Source: an uncultured Acidobacteriia bacterium (GTDB lineage: Bacteria; Acidobacteriota; Terriglobia; Bryobacterales; Bryobacteraceae). Taken from it: DNA of 33,465 nt. The position numbers and the translations under genes were made by a program. The notes under the pieces were generated by a model that worked only from the letters and a program-made list of their open reading frames with translations, ran no database searches and had not been told where the DNA came from. Below, piece by piece: positions 6,389 to 13,512 of this stretch. The stretch's first letter is position 1, and each line of letters opens with the position of its first letter. Where the stretch lies: contig CAIQWJ010000008.1 in the NCBI GenBank assembly GCA_903875575.1, positions 1-33,465 on the forward strand, read 5' to 3'.

Positions 6389-7969
6389 GTGAACTACCCC
6401 ATCTGGGACGTCCCCTTCCTCGGTAGCGGCTGGATCGTCGGCATCATCGCCATCTTTCACGTGATGATCTCCCACTTCGCCGTCGGCGGAGGCTTTTACC
6501 TGATTCTGGCGGAACAAAAAGCCCGCCGCGAAAACCGCGCGGACTGGCTCGCCGTCATCCGCGAACACTCCCGTTTTTTCATGGTTCTCACCATGGTCTT
6601 TGGCGCCGTCTCCGGCGTCGGCATCTGGTTCTCCATCGGCCTCGCCAGTCCGCAGAGCACCAGCGCGCTCATCCACAACTTCGTCTTCGGCTGGGCCATG
6701 GAATGGTGCTTCTTCATCGTCGAAATCGCAGCCATCGCCGTTTACTACGCCACCTGGGACCGCGTGTCCCCCGAAACCCATATGCGGGTCGGCTGGCTCT
6801 ACGCCATCACGTCCTTCGGAACCCTGGTCATCATCAACGGCATCCTCACCTTCATGATGACGCCGGGTCAAACCTGGCTGACCGTCGCCGGCACCGGTCG
6901 CGAATCGTCCGAGTTCTGGGCGGCGTTCTTCAACCCAACCTACTGGCCAAGCCTCGTCCTTCGCACCCTCACCTGCCTTGCTCTGGCCGGTGTCTGGGCC
7001 CTCGTAACCGCCAGCCGCATCGACGGTTTCGAAAAACCGGCCCTCAAATCCGAGGTCATCCGCTGGTCCGCCAAATGGCTGCTCCCATCGTTCCTCCTGG
7101 TTCCCCCCGCCCTCGCCTGGTATCTCTTCTCAATCCCTGAGAACAGCCGCCAATTACTGCAACTCGGCGTAGGCACCATCGGCTCCGGCCTCTTCACGCA
7201 GGTCGCCCGCGCCGCCCTCGTCACCATCATGTCGTCGGCCACCATCCTCGCCGTCGTCTACTTCCTCGCCTGGAAGAATCCGAAAGATTTCGGCCTCGGC
7301 CACGCCGTCGCTGTAGTCTTCCTCGCCCTCGCCGCCACCGGTGCCACCGAACACGGGCGCGAAATGATGCGCAAACCGTTTTCCATCAGCCAGTACATGT
7401 ACTCCAACGGGCTGCACAAAGCGGAAATCTCCCACATCAACCAGGCTGGCTTCACCACAAACAGCCTCTGGGCAGGCAACAACGTCGGCGAAGCGATGTT
7501 CCGCGGCCAATGCATGAATTGCCACACTCTCGATGGCTACCGCGCCATCCGGCAACTTCTCAACGGCCGGGATCGCAGTTCCATCACGAAGCTGCTCGAC
7601 TTGCTCCATGACGCCCCGGCCAACTCGCCCTACAAGCACTACATGCCGCCCCTCGCCGGCACCCCCGATGAAATCAAGGCGCTCGGCAACTACCTGGGCG
7701 ATCTCATCGGCACCTCCAAAGTCGACCCCGCCACGGCTGGCAAGGCCATCTACGAAGCCAACGCCTGCAACGCCTGCCACGGCGACGGTGGCACCGGTGG
7801 CCCACTCGCTCCGGCGCTCACCGGCATCGGCGGCCGTCTGCCGGAAGACAAACTGACTGACTTCCTCAAGAAGCCCTCGGACAAAGCAATCGCCGGCGGT
7901 ATGCCGGCACCCAAACTGTCCGACTCCGAAATGAAGGCTCTCGTAACCTATCTGGACTCGCTGAAGTAG
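6389..7969 (+). CDS. CydA-like membrane protein fused to a dihaem cytochrome c
   Basis: A 526-residue protein with a GTG start and a good SD (GGAGGA, 8 nt). Residues 1-320 are about eight helices resembling cytochrome bd subunit I. His24 (FHVMISHF) sits where CydA has its haem b595 ligand His19. Glu105 and Glu112 and the TWDRV block match CydA Glu99/Glu107 and GWDRL. EHGRE...KPF (321-331) resembles the EYGRQPW signature. The position matching the b558 ligand His186 appears to be Arg192, and the quinol-binding Q-loop is not evident. The C-terminal part has two c-haem motifs, CMNCH (375-379) and CNACH (460-464), with candidate axial Met419 and Met506. It could receive electrons from the Rieske protein and pass them to O2, NO or a soluble partner; the reaction is inferred. 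Confidence 0.75.
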   Translation: MNYPIWDVPFLGSGWIVGIIAIFHVMISHFAVGGGFYLILAEQKARRENRADWLAVIREHSRFFMVLTMVFGAVSGVGIWFSIGLASPQSTSALIHNFVFGWAMEWCFFIVEIAAIAVYYATWDRVSPETHMRVGWLYAITSFGTLVIINGILTFMMTPGQTWLTVAGTGRESSEFWAAFFNPTYWPSLVLRTLTCLALAGVWALVTASRIDGFEKPALKSEVIRWSAKWLLPSFLLVPPALAWYLFSIPENSRQLLQLGVGTIGSGLFTQVARAALVTIMSSATILAVVYFLAWKNPKDFGLGHAVAVVFLALAATGATEHGREMMRKPFSISQYMYSNGLHKAEISHINQAGFTTNSLWAGNNVGEAMFRGQCMNCHTLDGYRAIRQLLNGRDRSSITKLLDLLHDAPANSPYKHYMPPLAGTPDEIKALGNYLGDLIGTSKVDPATAGKAIYEANACNACHGDGGTGGPLAPALTGIGGRLPEDKLTDFLKKPSDKAIAGGMPAPKLSDSEMKALVTYLDSLK

Positions 7970-7992
7970 CACATAAGTATTGCATTAACAAT

Positions 7993-8015
7993 TGGTTACA
8001 GGCTTTCCGTAACCA
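7993..8015. promoter_or_regulatory. Short inverted repeat after the bc/CydA operon
   Basis: TGGTTAC (7993-7999) and GTAACCA (8009-8015) form a 7-bp stem with a 9-nt loop, 23 nt after the operon stop codon. No T-run follows, so it is at best a weak or Rho-assisted terminator, or a protein-binding site. Confidence 0.3.
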
Positions 8016-8029
8016 CCGTCGCGCTGTAA

Positions 8030-8076
8030 GCTGGAATTAGCTCTGGGCTCATCCCCTTCCCGAAGCTAATTCCAGC
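8030..8076. promoter_or_regulatory. 13-bp perfect inverted repeat just before the porin gene
   Basis: GCTGGAATTAGCT (8030-8042) and AGCTAATTCCAGC (8064-8076) are perfect complements around a 21-nt loop. The second arm ends 8 nt before the ATG at 8085. No T-run follows. It may be an RNA structure controlling porin translation, a regulator-binding site, or a terminator for the respiratory operon. No other SD-like sequence is seen before the porin start. Confidence 0.5.
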
Positions 8077-8084
8077 AAACCGCG

Positions 8085-9413
8085 ATGCCACGTTCGTTCC
8101 CCATCTCCGCCCTCATCGCGTTTGCCTGCGCCGCGCCGCTTCTCGCCCAACAAACACCCCCCGAACCCCAAACCTGGAATCTCTTCTACCAGGCCACCTC
8201 CATCGGCCAGTACCACGGGACTTTCACATCCCCCTACTCCGGCCCCTTCAGCCTCCAGGCCTACCCCGAGCGCGACGTTTCCCTCACCACCACGCTCTTT
8301 CTCGGCCTGCGCATCTCCAAACTCACCACTTTCTATTTCGACCCCGAAATCGCCGGCGGCAAAGGCTTCAGCGGCGTCAACGGCCTCGGCAACTCCTCCA
8401 ACGGTGAACTCCCCCGCGTCGCTACCGCCACCCCCAAACCCTACGTCGCCCGCCTCTACCTACAGCACGATTTCAACCTCGGCGGCGGTACCGAATCCGT
8501 CGAGAGCGACGCCAACCAACTCGCCGGCACCCGCCCCCTCCGCCGCTACACCGTCACCGCCGGTCGCTTCACCCTGACAGACTTCTTTGACGACAACCGC
8601 TACACCCACGACGCCCGCACCCAGTTCATCGGTTGGGCCGTCATGTTCAACGGTGCCTGGGACTACCCGGCTGACGTTCGCGGCTACACCTGGGGCTGGG
8701 TACATGATCTGCACCTCAAAAACTGGTCCCTCCGCTACGCCAGCGCCGCCATGCCCCGCGAAGCCAACGGCCTTCGCTTCGATCGCCGCCTCTTCGTCAA
8801 CCGTGGCGACGTGTTCGAAGCAGAATACCGCTGGCAATCCTCCGCCCACCCCGGCACCGTGCGACTCCTCACCTACCGCAACCACGCCAACGCAGGCACC
8901 TACGGGGACGCTATCGCGCAAGCCCGCAAAACCAGCGACACGCCCGACGTCACCCTCGCCCGCCGCAACGGCACCGTGAAGTATGGCTTCGGGATCAGTG
9001 CCGATCAGGAACTGACAAAGGATCTCGGCGTCTTCGCCCGCCTGGGCTGGAACGATGGCAAGACCGAAAGTTTCGCCTTCACAGCGGTGGATCGCCTCGC
9101 GACAGGCGGCGTCTCCCTAACCGGCACCCGCTGGCACAGGCCGCACGACACCGTCGCGGCGGAGTTCACGACGAGCGGCATCTCCGGCGTCCACGCCAGC
9201 TATCTCGCCCTCGGCGGCCACGATTTCGAAATTGGCGACGGCCGCCTCACTTACGCCCCGGAATACGTGGCGGAAATGTATTACAACGCGAAACTCTTCC
9301 CCGGCTTCTACGCGACGTTAGACCTCCAGCACGACGCCAACCCCGCCTACAACCAGGCCCGCGGCCCCGTCTGGATCCCCTCCCTCCGCCTCCACATGGA
9401 ATTCGGCCACTAA
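8085..9413 (+). CDS. OprB-like carbohydrate-selective outer-membrane porin
   Basis: A 442-residue protein with a clear Sec signal peptide (MPRSFPISALIAFACAAPLLAQ, cleavage near 21-22). The rest alternates polar and aromatic residues as in a beta-barrel (TWNLFYQATSIGQYHG, FAEMYYNAKL-type segments near the end). It ends in an aromatic/His tail (LHMEFGH), near the pattern used for outer-membrane insertion. The C-terminal block with YAPEYVAEMYYN, FYATLDLQHDANPAYN and GPVWIPSLRLH is typical of OprB-family porins, which import sugars and related solutes. It follows the respiratory operon in the same direction but is separated by two inverted repeats, so it is probably regulated separately. Confidence 0.75.
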   Translation: MPRSFPISALIAFACAAPLLAQQTPPEPQTWNLFYQATSIGQYHGTFTSPYSGPFSLQAYPERDVSLTTTLFLGLRISKLTTFYFDPEIAGGKGFSGVNGLGNSSNGELPRVATATPKPYVARLYLQHDFNLGGGTESVESDANQLAGTRPLRRYTVTAGRFTLTDFFDDNRYTHDARTQFIGWAVMFNGAWDYPADVRGYTWGWVHDLHLKNWSLRYASAAMPREANGLRFDRRLFVNRGDVFEAEYRWQSSAHPGTVRLLTYRNHANAGTYGDAIAQARKTSDTPDVTLARRNGTVKYGFGISADQELTKDLGVFARLGWNDGKTESFAFTAVDRLATGGVSLTGTRWHRPHDTVAAEFTTSGISGVHASYLALGGHDFEIGDGRLTYAPEYVAEMYYNAKLFPGFYATLDLQHDANPAYNQARGPVWIPSLRLHMEFGH

Positions 9414-9504
9414 GTGACGTAGTCCCTTGGCCCGCGCTTTTCAGCGGTCGCTGATGTACGTTCCAGGTTGGCCGTAGTTCGCGTCCGTTGCGCCAAAGCC
9501 ACCG

Positions 9505-9954
9505 TCAGCCGATCAGTCGTTCGATCAGTTTCGCATCAGCGCCCCTGACCGCGCGCCATGGAATGCCGCCGTCAAAAGTGGCCAGCCTTCCACCCTTGCG
9601 AAACGCGATTCCCGCCAGATAAGCGTCGGTGATTTGCCTCGCACCAGTAAGCACGCCGAGATCAAACAACGAGTGATCGCAAACCGAATCATCCAGCCCC
9701 CAGAAACGATGCGAACCGGAAAAAGCCGTCTTGAGTTGAGCCAGCGAGTTCGCGGCCATCGCAGGACTCAATCGGAGATTCGGGTAACTGACGGAGGAAA
9801 CGACGCGAACAAACCCGTTCTCCGTTATCGCGGTCGTAGCCCATCCATCCACCACCGCGACAGATCGAAACCAGTTGACCGCTGCCCCATGATGAGCATG
9901 CGCGGAATCCAGTAGACTCACCAGGACGTTGACGTCCAGCAAGACGCTACTCAT
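9505..9954 (-). CDS. vapC: VapC-like PIN-domain ribonuclease toxin
   Basis: A 149-residue PIN-domain protein with the full acidic set: Asp7 (LLDVNVLV), Glu45 (TENGFVRV), Asp110 (QITDAYLAG) and Asp128 (LATFDGG). These residues bind Mg2+ for RNA cleavage. The ENGFVRV variant marks a well-known VapC subgroup. The start overlaps the 3' end of the antitoxin gene by 8 nt, which fits translational coupling. Unlike the toxins at the right end of this window, it appears intact. Confidence 0.88.
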   Translation of the reverse strand: MSSVLLDVNVLVSLLDSAHAHHGAAVNWFRSVAVVDGWATTAITENGFVRVVSSVSYPNLRLSPAMAANSLAQLKTAFSGSHRFWGLDDSVCDHSLFDLGVLTGARQITDAYLAGIAFRKGGRLATFDGGIPWRAVRGADAKLIERLIG

Positions 9955-10180
9955 ACTCTTCTGCCAGGTTGCGAACCAATTCGCTCGTCACAGTCACCGC
10001 GCCCGGACCGTGAACCCACACCGGAATTCCATCGCGAATCTCCACAACCGGGGCCGCTTCAGGCTGCAGACCACGGCGCACCAGATCGGAAACTGTCCGG
10101 CCAATCGCCTGATTCTGTAGCCGTGCGAGATCCTTCACCGCAGACATCACATCATCATCAATCTCAAGTGTTGTTCGCAT
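9947..10180 (-). CDS. vapB: VapB-like ribbon-helix-helix antitoxin
   Basis: A 77-residue protein. MRTTLEIDDDVMSAVKDLA is the standard ribbon-helix-helix N-terminus that binds the operon promoter. The linker (QNQAIGRTVSDLVRRGL) and the C-terminal acidic tail (SELVRNLAEEYE) should wrap the toxin. The frame is open 13 codons further upstream, but the ATG at 10180 begins the conserved domain. No strong SD precedes it. It should be autoregulated together with the toxin gene. Confidence 0.85.
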   Translation of the reverse strand: MRTTLEIDDDVMSAVKDLARLQNQAIGRTVSDLVRRGLQPEAAPVVEIRDGIPVWVHGPGAVTVTSELVRNLAEEYE

Positions 10181-10221
10181 ATTGACATCATAACATCTTG
10201 ATGCGCGAACACAAGGCAAGA

Positions 10222-11070
10222 CTAATTCGGTGTCGGCAACTCCACGTGATCCACCACAATCACCGGCACCGGATGCTTCGTCAGTTTCCCCCTGTCAATC
10301 CGCAGCCCCGCCTGTTTCTCGAACGCCGCATTAAAGACGCGGTGATACTCGAATTCGCGACCGGCGGCCTCGTCAGCGTCTCTGGGGGACGACGGTAATG
10401 GCGTCTCAATCAATACGTCCAGATCGTACAGCCCTTGAATTCCGGTGGCATCCACAACAGGCCCGTTATCCGAGAGCGCTAAGGCCAGATCGCCCACCGA
10501 AATCGATCTGCCCGTATACGTTGAGCGCATCACGCCGTCCTTCATCTGAATGCTGAAGGCAACTTCGCCACACCGGCTTTGCCCTTCGGGCAGCTTTGCA
10601 GCTCGCGGAATACTCACACATTCGCCGCTGGCAGGTTTCAGTTTCGCGCCGCCTTTTGCTGCCTCAATTGCCACCACCGGCAACTCCCGCACTTCGCGAT
10701 GCATAGCAAACGCGAACCGATCTGCAAGCATCGCCTGCAGCATGGCGCGGAACTGTTCGTCCCCAACGTCAGCAGCCATCTTTGCTGTAATGTCGAAAGC
10801 GACCTCCCTGGTCTGGAACTTGCCCGGGACGTTTACAACCTGATTCAGCGCTACGTCATATGCGTAACTGACAAGAAAGGATAACGGAATTCGGGTCCAC
10901 TTCCAGGTGCCGTGCGAGGGAAATTTATCTCCGGCCCCGCCCGTTGCCGCATCGTCCAGCCGGATGGAGACAACATCGAATTCGGGCCTCATGGGAGCCT
11001 GTCCCAATGCAACGCGATAAGGCAAAAGCAACAGGACGGTCAGGCCCAACGGAGCGAAGACGCGGCGCAC
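10222..11070 (-). CDS. TIGR03435 family secreted protein
   Basis: A 282-residue protein with a hydrophobic signal-like N-terminus (LGLTVLLLLPYRVALGQA). FDVVSIR begins the mature part and VIVVDHVELPTPN ends it; these are the hallmarks of the TIGR03435 family, expanded in Solibacter-type acidobacteria. The central DRFAFAMHREVRELPVVAIEAAKGGAKL block is also typical. Function is unknown; members are exported and often sit beside regulators. The GTG start overlaps the Uma2 stop (TAGTG), so the two genes are probably co-transcribed. Confidence 0.85.
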   Translation of the reverse strand: MRRVFAPLGLTVLLLLPYRVALGQAPMRPEFDVVSIRLDDAATGGAGDKFPSHGTWKWTRIPLSFLVSYAYDVALNQVVNVPGKFQTREVAFDITAKMAADVGDEQFRAMLQAMLADRFAFAMHREVRELPVVAIEAAKGGAKLKPASGECVSIPRAAKLPEGQSRCGEVAFSIQMKDGVMRSTYTGRSISVGDLALALSDNGPVVDATGIQGLYDLDVLIETPLPSSPRDADEAAGREFEYHRVFNAAFEKQAGLRIDRGKLTKHPVPVIVVDHVELPTPN

Positions 11071-11573
11071 TATTCCACCCCCGGCATCGGCACTTCAATA
11101 TTCGGATCCTTCGCCCGCAGTATGCCGTCTTTGGCCTCCAGCATCCCGTCTGCCGTGTAAATAAACGCGCGCCGCGTGCGCGGATTCACCACCCACACGT
11201 ACCGCACGCCAAAACCCAGATAGTCGTCGATGCGTTCCTGCATGTCGTCCATGCTGTCTTCGCGGGAAAGAATCTCGATGCAAAGAAACGGTGGCTCTCT
11301 GAGCACCGCGGTCGTCGGCAGACTTCCAGACATCACAACGATGTCCGGCACGCGATACCGGCTCGACCTCACCTGTATCCGCTGCTCCGGCAATACCGTA
11401 ATACCCCAGAGGCGTTCTCTGCTGAAAAGGTAGGCCGCCAGTAGCATCTGCAGACGGCTATGATCTGTTTCACCCATCTTCCGCTCCCGGAGTTCGCCGT
11501 CGATATACTCGCAGTCCGGCCTGTAGGCCGACTGCAGATACACAACTACGGGCATGAAAGTGGCTGTTGCCAT
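11070..11573 (-). CDS. Uma2 family protein (PD-(D/E)xK nuclease fold)
   Basis: A 167-residue Uma2/DUF820 protein. Visible motifs are YIDGELRE, SSRYRVPDIVV with the putative catalytic Asp77, PFLCIEILSRED with Glu100, and RIDDYLGFGVRYVWVVNPRTRRAFIY. This is the usual single-domain length. Uma2 proteins are numerous in cyanobacteria and acidobacteria; a nuclease function is predicted from fold, but cellular roles are mostly untested. A second Met at residue 7 is a possible start. It precedes and overlaps the TIGR03435 gene. Confidence 0.85.
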   Translation of the reverse strand: MATATFMPVVVYLQSAYRPDCEYIDGELRERKMGETDHSRLQMLLAAYLFSRERLWGITVLPEQRIQVRSSRYRVPDIVVMSGSLPTTAVLREPPFLCIEILSREDSMDDMQERIDDYLGFGVRYVWVVNPRTRRAFIYTADGMLEAKDGILRAKDPNIEVPMPGVE

Positions 11574-11589
11574 GTTCTTCTAATTCAGA

Positions 11590-11700
11590 TTGTACCTGTT
11601 TCTGTTTTCGGCCGCCCCTTCCGTTGCTCCTCAATCCCCCGGACCAGCCACCGTATCCCGAACCGGAACACCTCATCAAAATTCCATTGATCGATCGTCG
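11590..11700 (+). pseudogene. Possible relic of an acidobacterial FtsX-like permease (ADOP)
   Basis: In the noncoding stretch before the second TIGR03435 gene, one frame reads LLLNPPDQPPYPEPEHLIKI. This resembles the N-terminal VLLRPLPYPEPERLV block of the duplicated permeases common in this phylum. Upstream the match continues only in another frame, so it would be a broken fragment. The rest of 11574-11866 shows no gene. This is a weak match by eye. Confidence 0.25.
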
Positions 11701-11866
11701 AAGGCACCGAAACAAGATTCGGATAGCGCTACTTCGACAGCATGGTCCAGGCCCCACCGCCGCGACCGGCCCCCCGCCAGTCCACATCTGCGCCCCTTAC
11801 CGCGCTCCTCGCACTGCACCACCCATCTTGTTGTAACCTCCCGGCCCAAATCGAGTACTAACAGTC

Positions 11867-12589
11867 ATGCGCCGCATTCTCGCCTGCCTCCTGCTCCTCG
11901 CATTCGGAGCCTCCCCGCAGGCACCGTACCATTTCGAGGTCGCCTCTATCCGGCCCAACAAGGCCGGTGGCAGTTCCGATGCCGACTTCCTCCCCGGCGG
12001 CCGCTTCAGAGGCCGCAATTTATCCGTACGCAAAATGATCCAGATGGCGACGATGGTGGAGGATAACCAGATGCTCGGCGTTCCGGGCTGGACGGACACG
12101 GAAAATTACGACATTGACGGCAAGACCAACAGCACCGCACCGGTGTCGCAGGAACAAAAGTCGGACGTGATGATGACTCTGCTGGAAGAACGTTTCGGTT
12201 TCACCTTCCATCGCGAGGCAAAGGAAGGGCCTGTGTATCGGCTGGAAATCGCAAACAACGGACCCCGGCTTTCCGCGAACGCAACTGCCGACCGCCTGAT
12301 GAGCACGAACGCAAACGGGACCAGGATCACCATGAAGGCCGCAAAGATCTCCATGCCGGAACTCGCCATAAGCCTTCGCCGTCAGGTCGGCCGGACCGTT
12401 GTAGATGCGACGCACCTCGGTGGCAAATTCGATTTTGAGCTCGTTTGGGATCGCGAAGAAACAGTTGACTCGACCGCCCCCACACTGCTCACGGCCCTAC
12501 AGGAACAACTTGGACTACGCCTCAGTGCCGCCAAGGGGACGGTTCCGATGGTCGTCGTCGATCACATCGGTCACCCATCGGACAACTGA
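11867..12589 (+). CDS. TIGR03435 family secreted protein, second copy
   Basis: A 240-residue protein with a short signal peptide (MRRILACLLLLAFGASPQA). FEVASIRPNKAGG follows, and it ends in VPMVVVDHIGHPSDN, the family's C-terminal signature. The block ERFGFTFHREAKEGPVYRLEIA is shared with the copy at 10222-11070, but the two are clearly diverged and not a recent duplication. It is convergent with the actE gene (26 bp between stops) with no obvious terminator between. Function unknown. Confidence 0.85.
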   Translation: MRRILACLLLLAFGASPQAPYHFEVASIRPNKAGGSSDADFLPGGRFRGRNLSVRKMIQMATMVEDNQMLGVPGWTDTENYDIDGKTNSTAPVSQEQKSDVMMTLLEERFGFTFHREAKEGPVYRLEIANNGPRLSANATADRLMSTNANGTRITMKAAKISMPELAISLRRQVGRTVVDATHLGGKFDFELVWDREETVDSTAPTLLTALQEQLGLRLSAAKGTVPMVVVDHIGHPSDN

Positions 12590-12615
12590 TACGGAGCGAC
12601 CTTTCGATGCCGCCC

Positions 12616-12972
12616 CTACTTCGACTGCAGATAATCGATCAGCAGCTCGATCTCTTTATCGCTCAGCGTCGCCGCAAACGCGGGCATAATCGCGCCGCCA
12701 ATCTGCACCCGAACCTTGACGTATTCCCGGTTCGGCTTCATCCCCGCCCCCGGCATCTTTTCCTGCCGGAACAACTGATAAAAACTCGGCCCCAGCTTCT
12801 TTGACTCCGCCTGTCGCCTGTCAATGTCGTGACACACCACGCAGTTTGCCCGATACAGCGCCTGTCCGCTCTGCAGCCGGTTCTTCTCCCACGGCAGCGC
12901 CTTCTTCTGATCCGCCGCCGAAAGCGATCCCGCAAAAACTCCCAGCGCCAAAGCCACGGTAAGCACTCGCAT
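12616..12972 (-). CDS. actE: Monohaem cytochrome c subunit of alternative complex III (ActE-like)
   Basis: A 118-residue exported protein with a signal peptide (MRVLTVALALGVFAGSLSAA). It has one c-haem motif, CVVCH, and a later candidate Met ligand in GAIMPAF. It ends DKEIELLIDYLQSK, a standard class I cytochrome c helix. The ATG overlaps the actD stop (TGATG). In alternative complex III this subunit takes electrons from the pentahaem ActA and hands them to the oxidase or a mobile carrier. It is the last gene of the operon here. Confidence 0.82.
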   Translation of the reverse strand: MRVLTVALALGVFAGSLSAADQKKALPWEKNRLQSGQALYRANCVVCHDIDRRQAESKKLGPSFYQLFRQEKMPGAGMKPNREYVKVRVQIGGAIMPAFAATLSDKEIELLIDYLQSK

Positions 12973-13511
12973 CACAGCCCTGCCCCCGTCTTCGCTTCAA
13001 TCGACACCGCGCCGGCTTCCTGCAATGCCGCCGTCGGCCGCACCGTGTTCCCGCCCTCGCAGCGCACGCGCACCCAGATCTTTTCCGGCGGCACCACCGG
13101 CACCGGCGCATCTTTATCGCGCTTGAGCCTGCCGTGCTTAAACACCAGCCCGCTTTCAAACAAAAAATATCCGAACGTCGAAAGCACCGCGCCCAGCATG
13201 GTCAGCTCATACGTGATCACGCCCGTACCCCAGAAAGAAAACACCGGCATCCCGCCCGTAATTACTTCGTATGTGTGCTGCGCATACCAGACAAACGCCG
13301 TTCCCCCAATACCAAACGCCGCCGCGCCCAGCACAGCTACCAGCGACGAATGGCTCGGCCGGTCCAGCACGCCGCGCGGCAACTCCAGCGGCTCTTCGGA
13401 AAACAAATCGAGGTCCCCAGGCTGCACGCCCGCAGCCCGCAGCGCGCGGATCGCGTCAATCACCGAATCCTTGTCCCGAAACTCGCTCAACAGCCAGGTA
13501 ATGGATGCCAT
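12972..13511 (-). CDS. actD: ActD-like membrane subunit (DUF3341)
   Basis: A 179-residue protein starting at MASITWLLSEF, 1 nt after the actC stop. The N-terminal domain (FRDKDSVIDAIRALRAAG...DLFSEEPLELPRG) and two membrane helices (about 57-76 and 95-118) match DUF3341, the ActD subunit of alternative complex III. An open extension upstream overlaps actC and is not likely to be used. ActD anchors against the NrfD-like ActC and has no cofactor. Confidence 0.85.
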   Translation of the reverse strand: MASITWLLSEFRDKDSVIDAIRALRAAGVQPGDLDLFSEEPLELPRGVLDRPSHSSLVAVLGAAAFGIGGTAFVWYAQHTYEVITGGMPVFSFWGTGVITYELTMLGAVLSTFGYFLFESGLVFKHGRLKRDKDAPVPVVPPEKIWVRVRCEGGNTVRPTAALQEAGAVSIEAKTGAGL

Positions 13512-13512
13512 C

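Noticed and set aside
7154-7972. 272-codon minus-strand frame opposite the CydA-cytochrome c gene
   Set aside because: It is antisense to the c-haem motifs, has no recognisable domain, and is explained by codon bias of the real gene.
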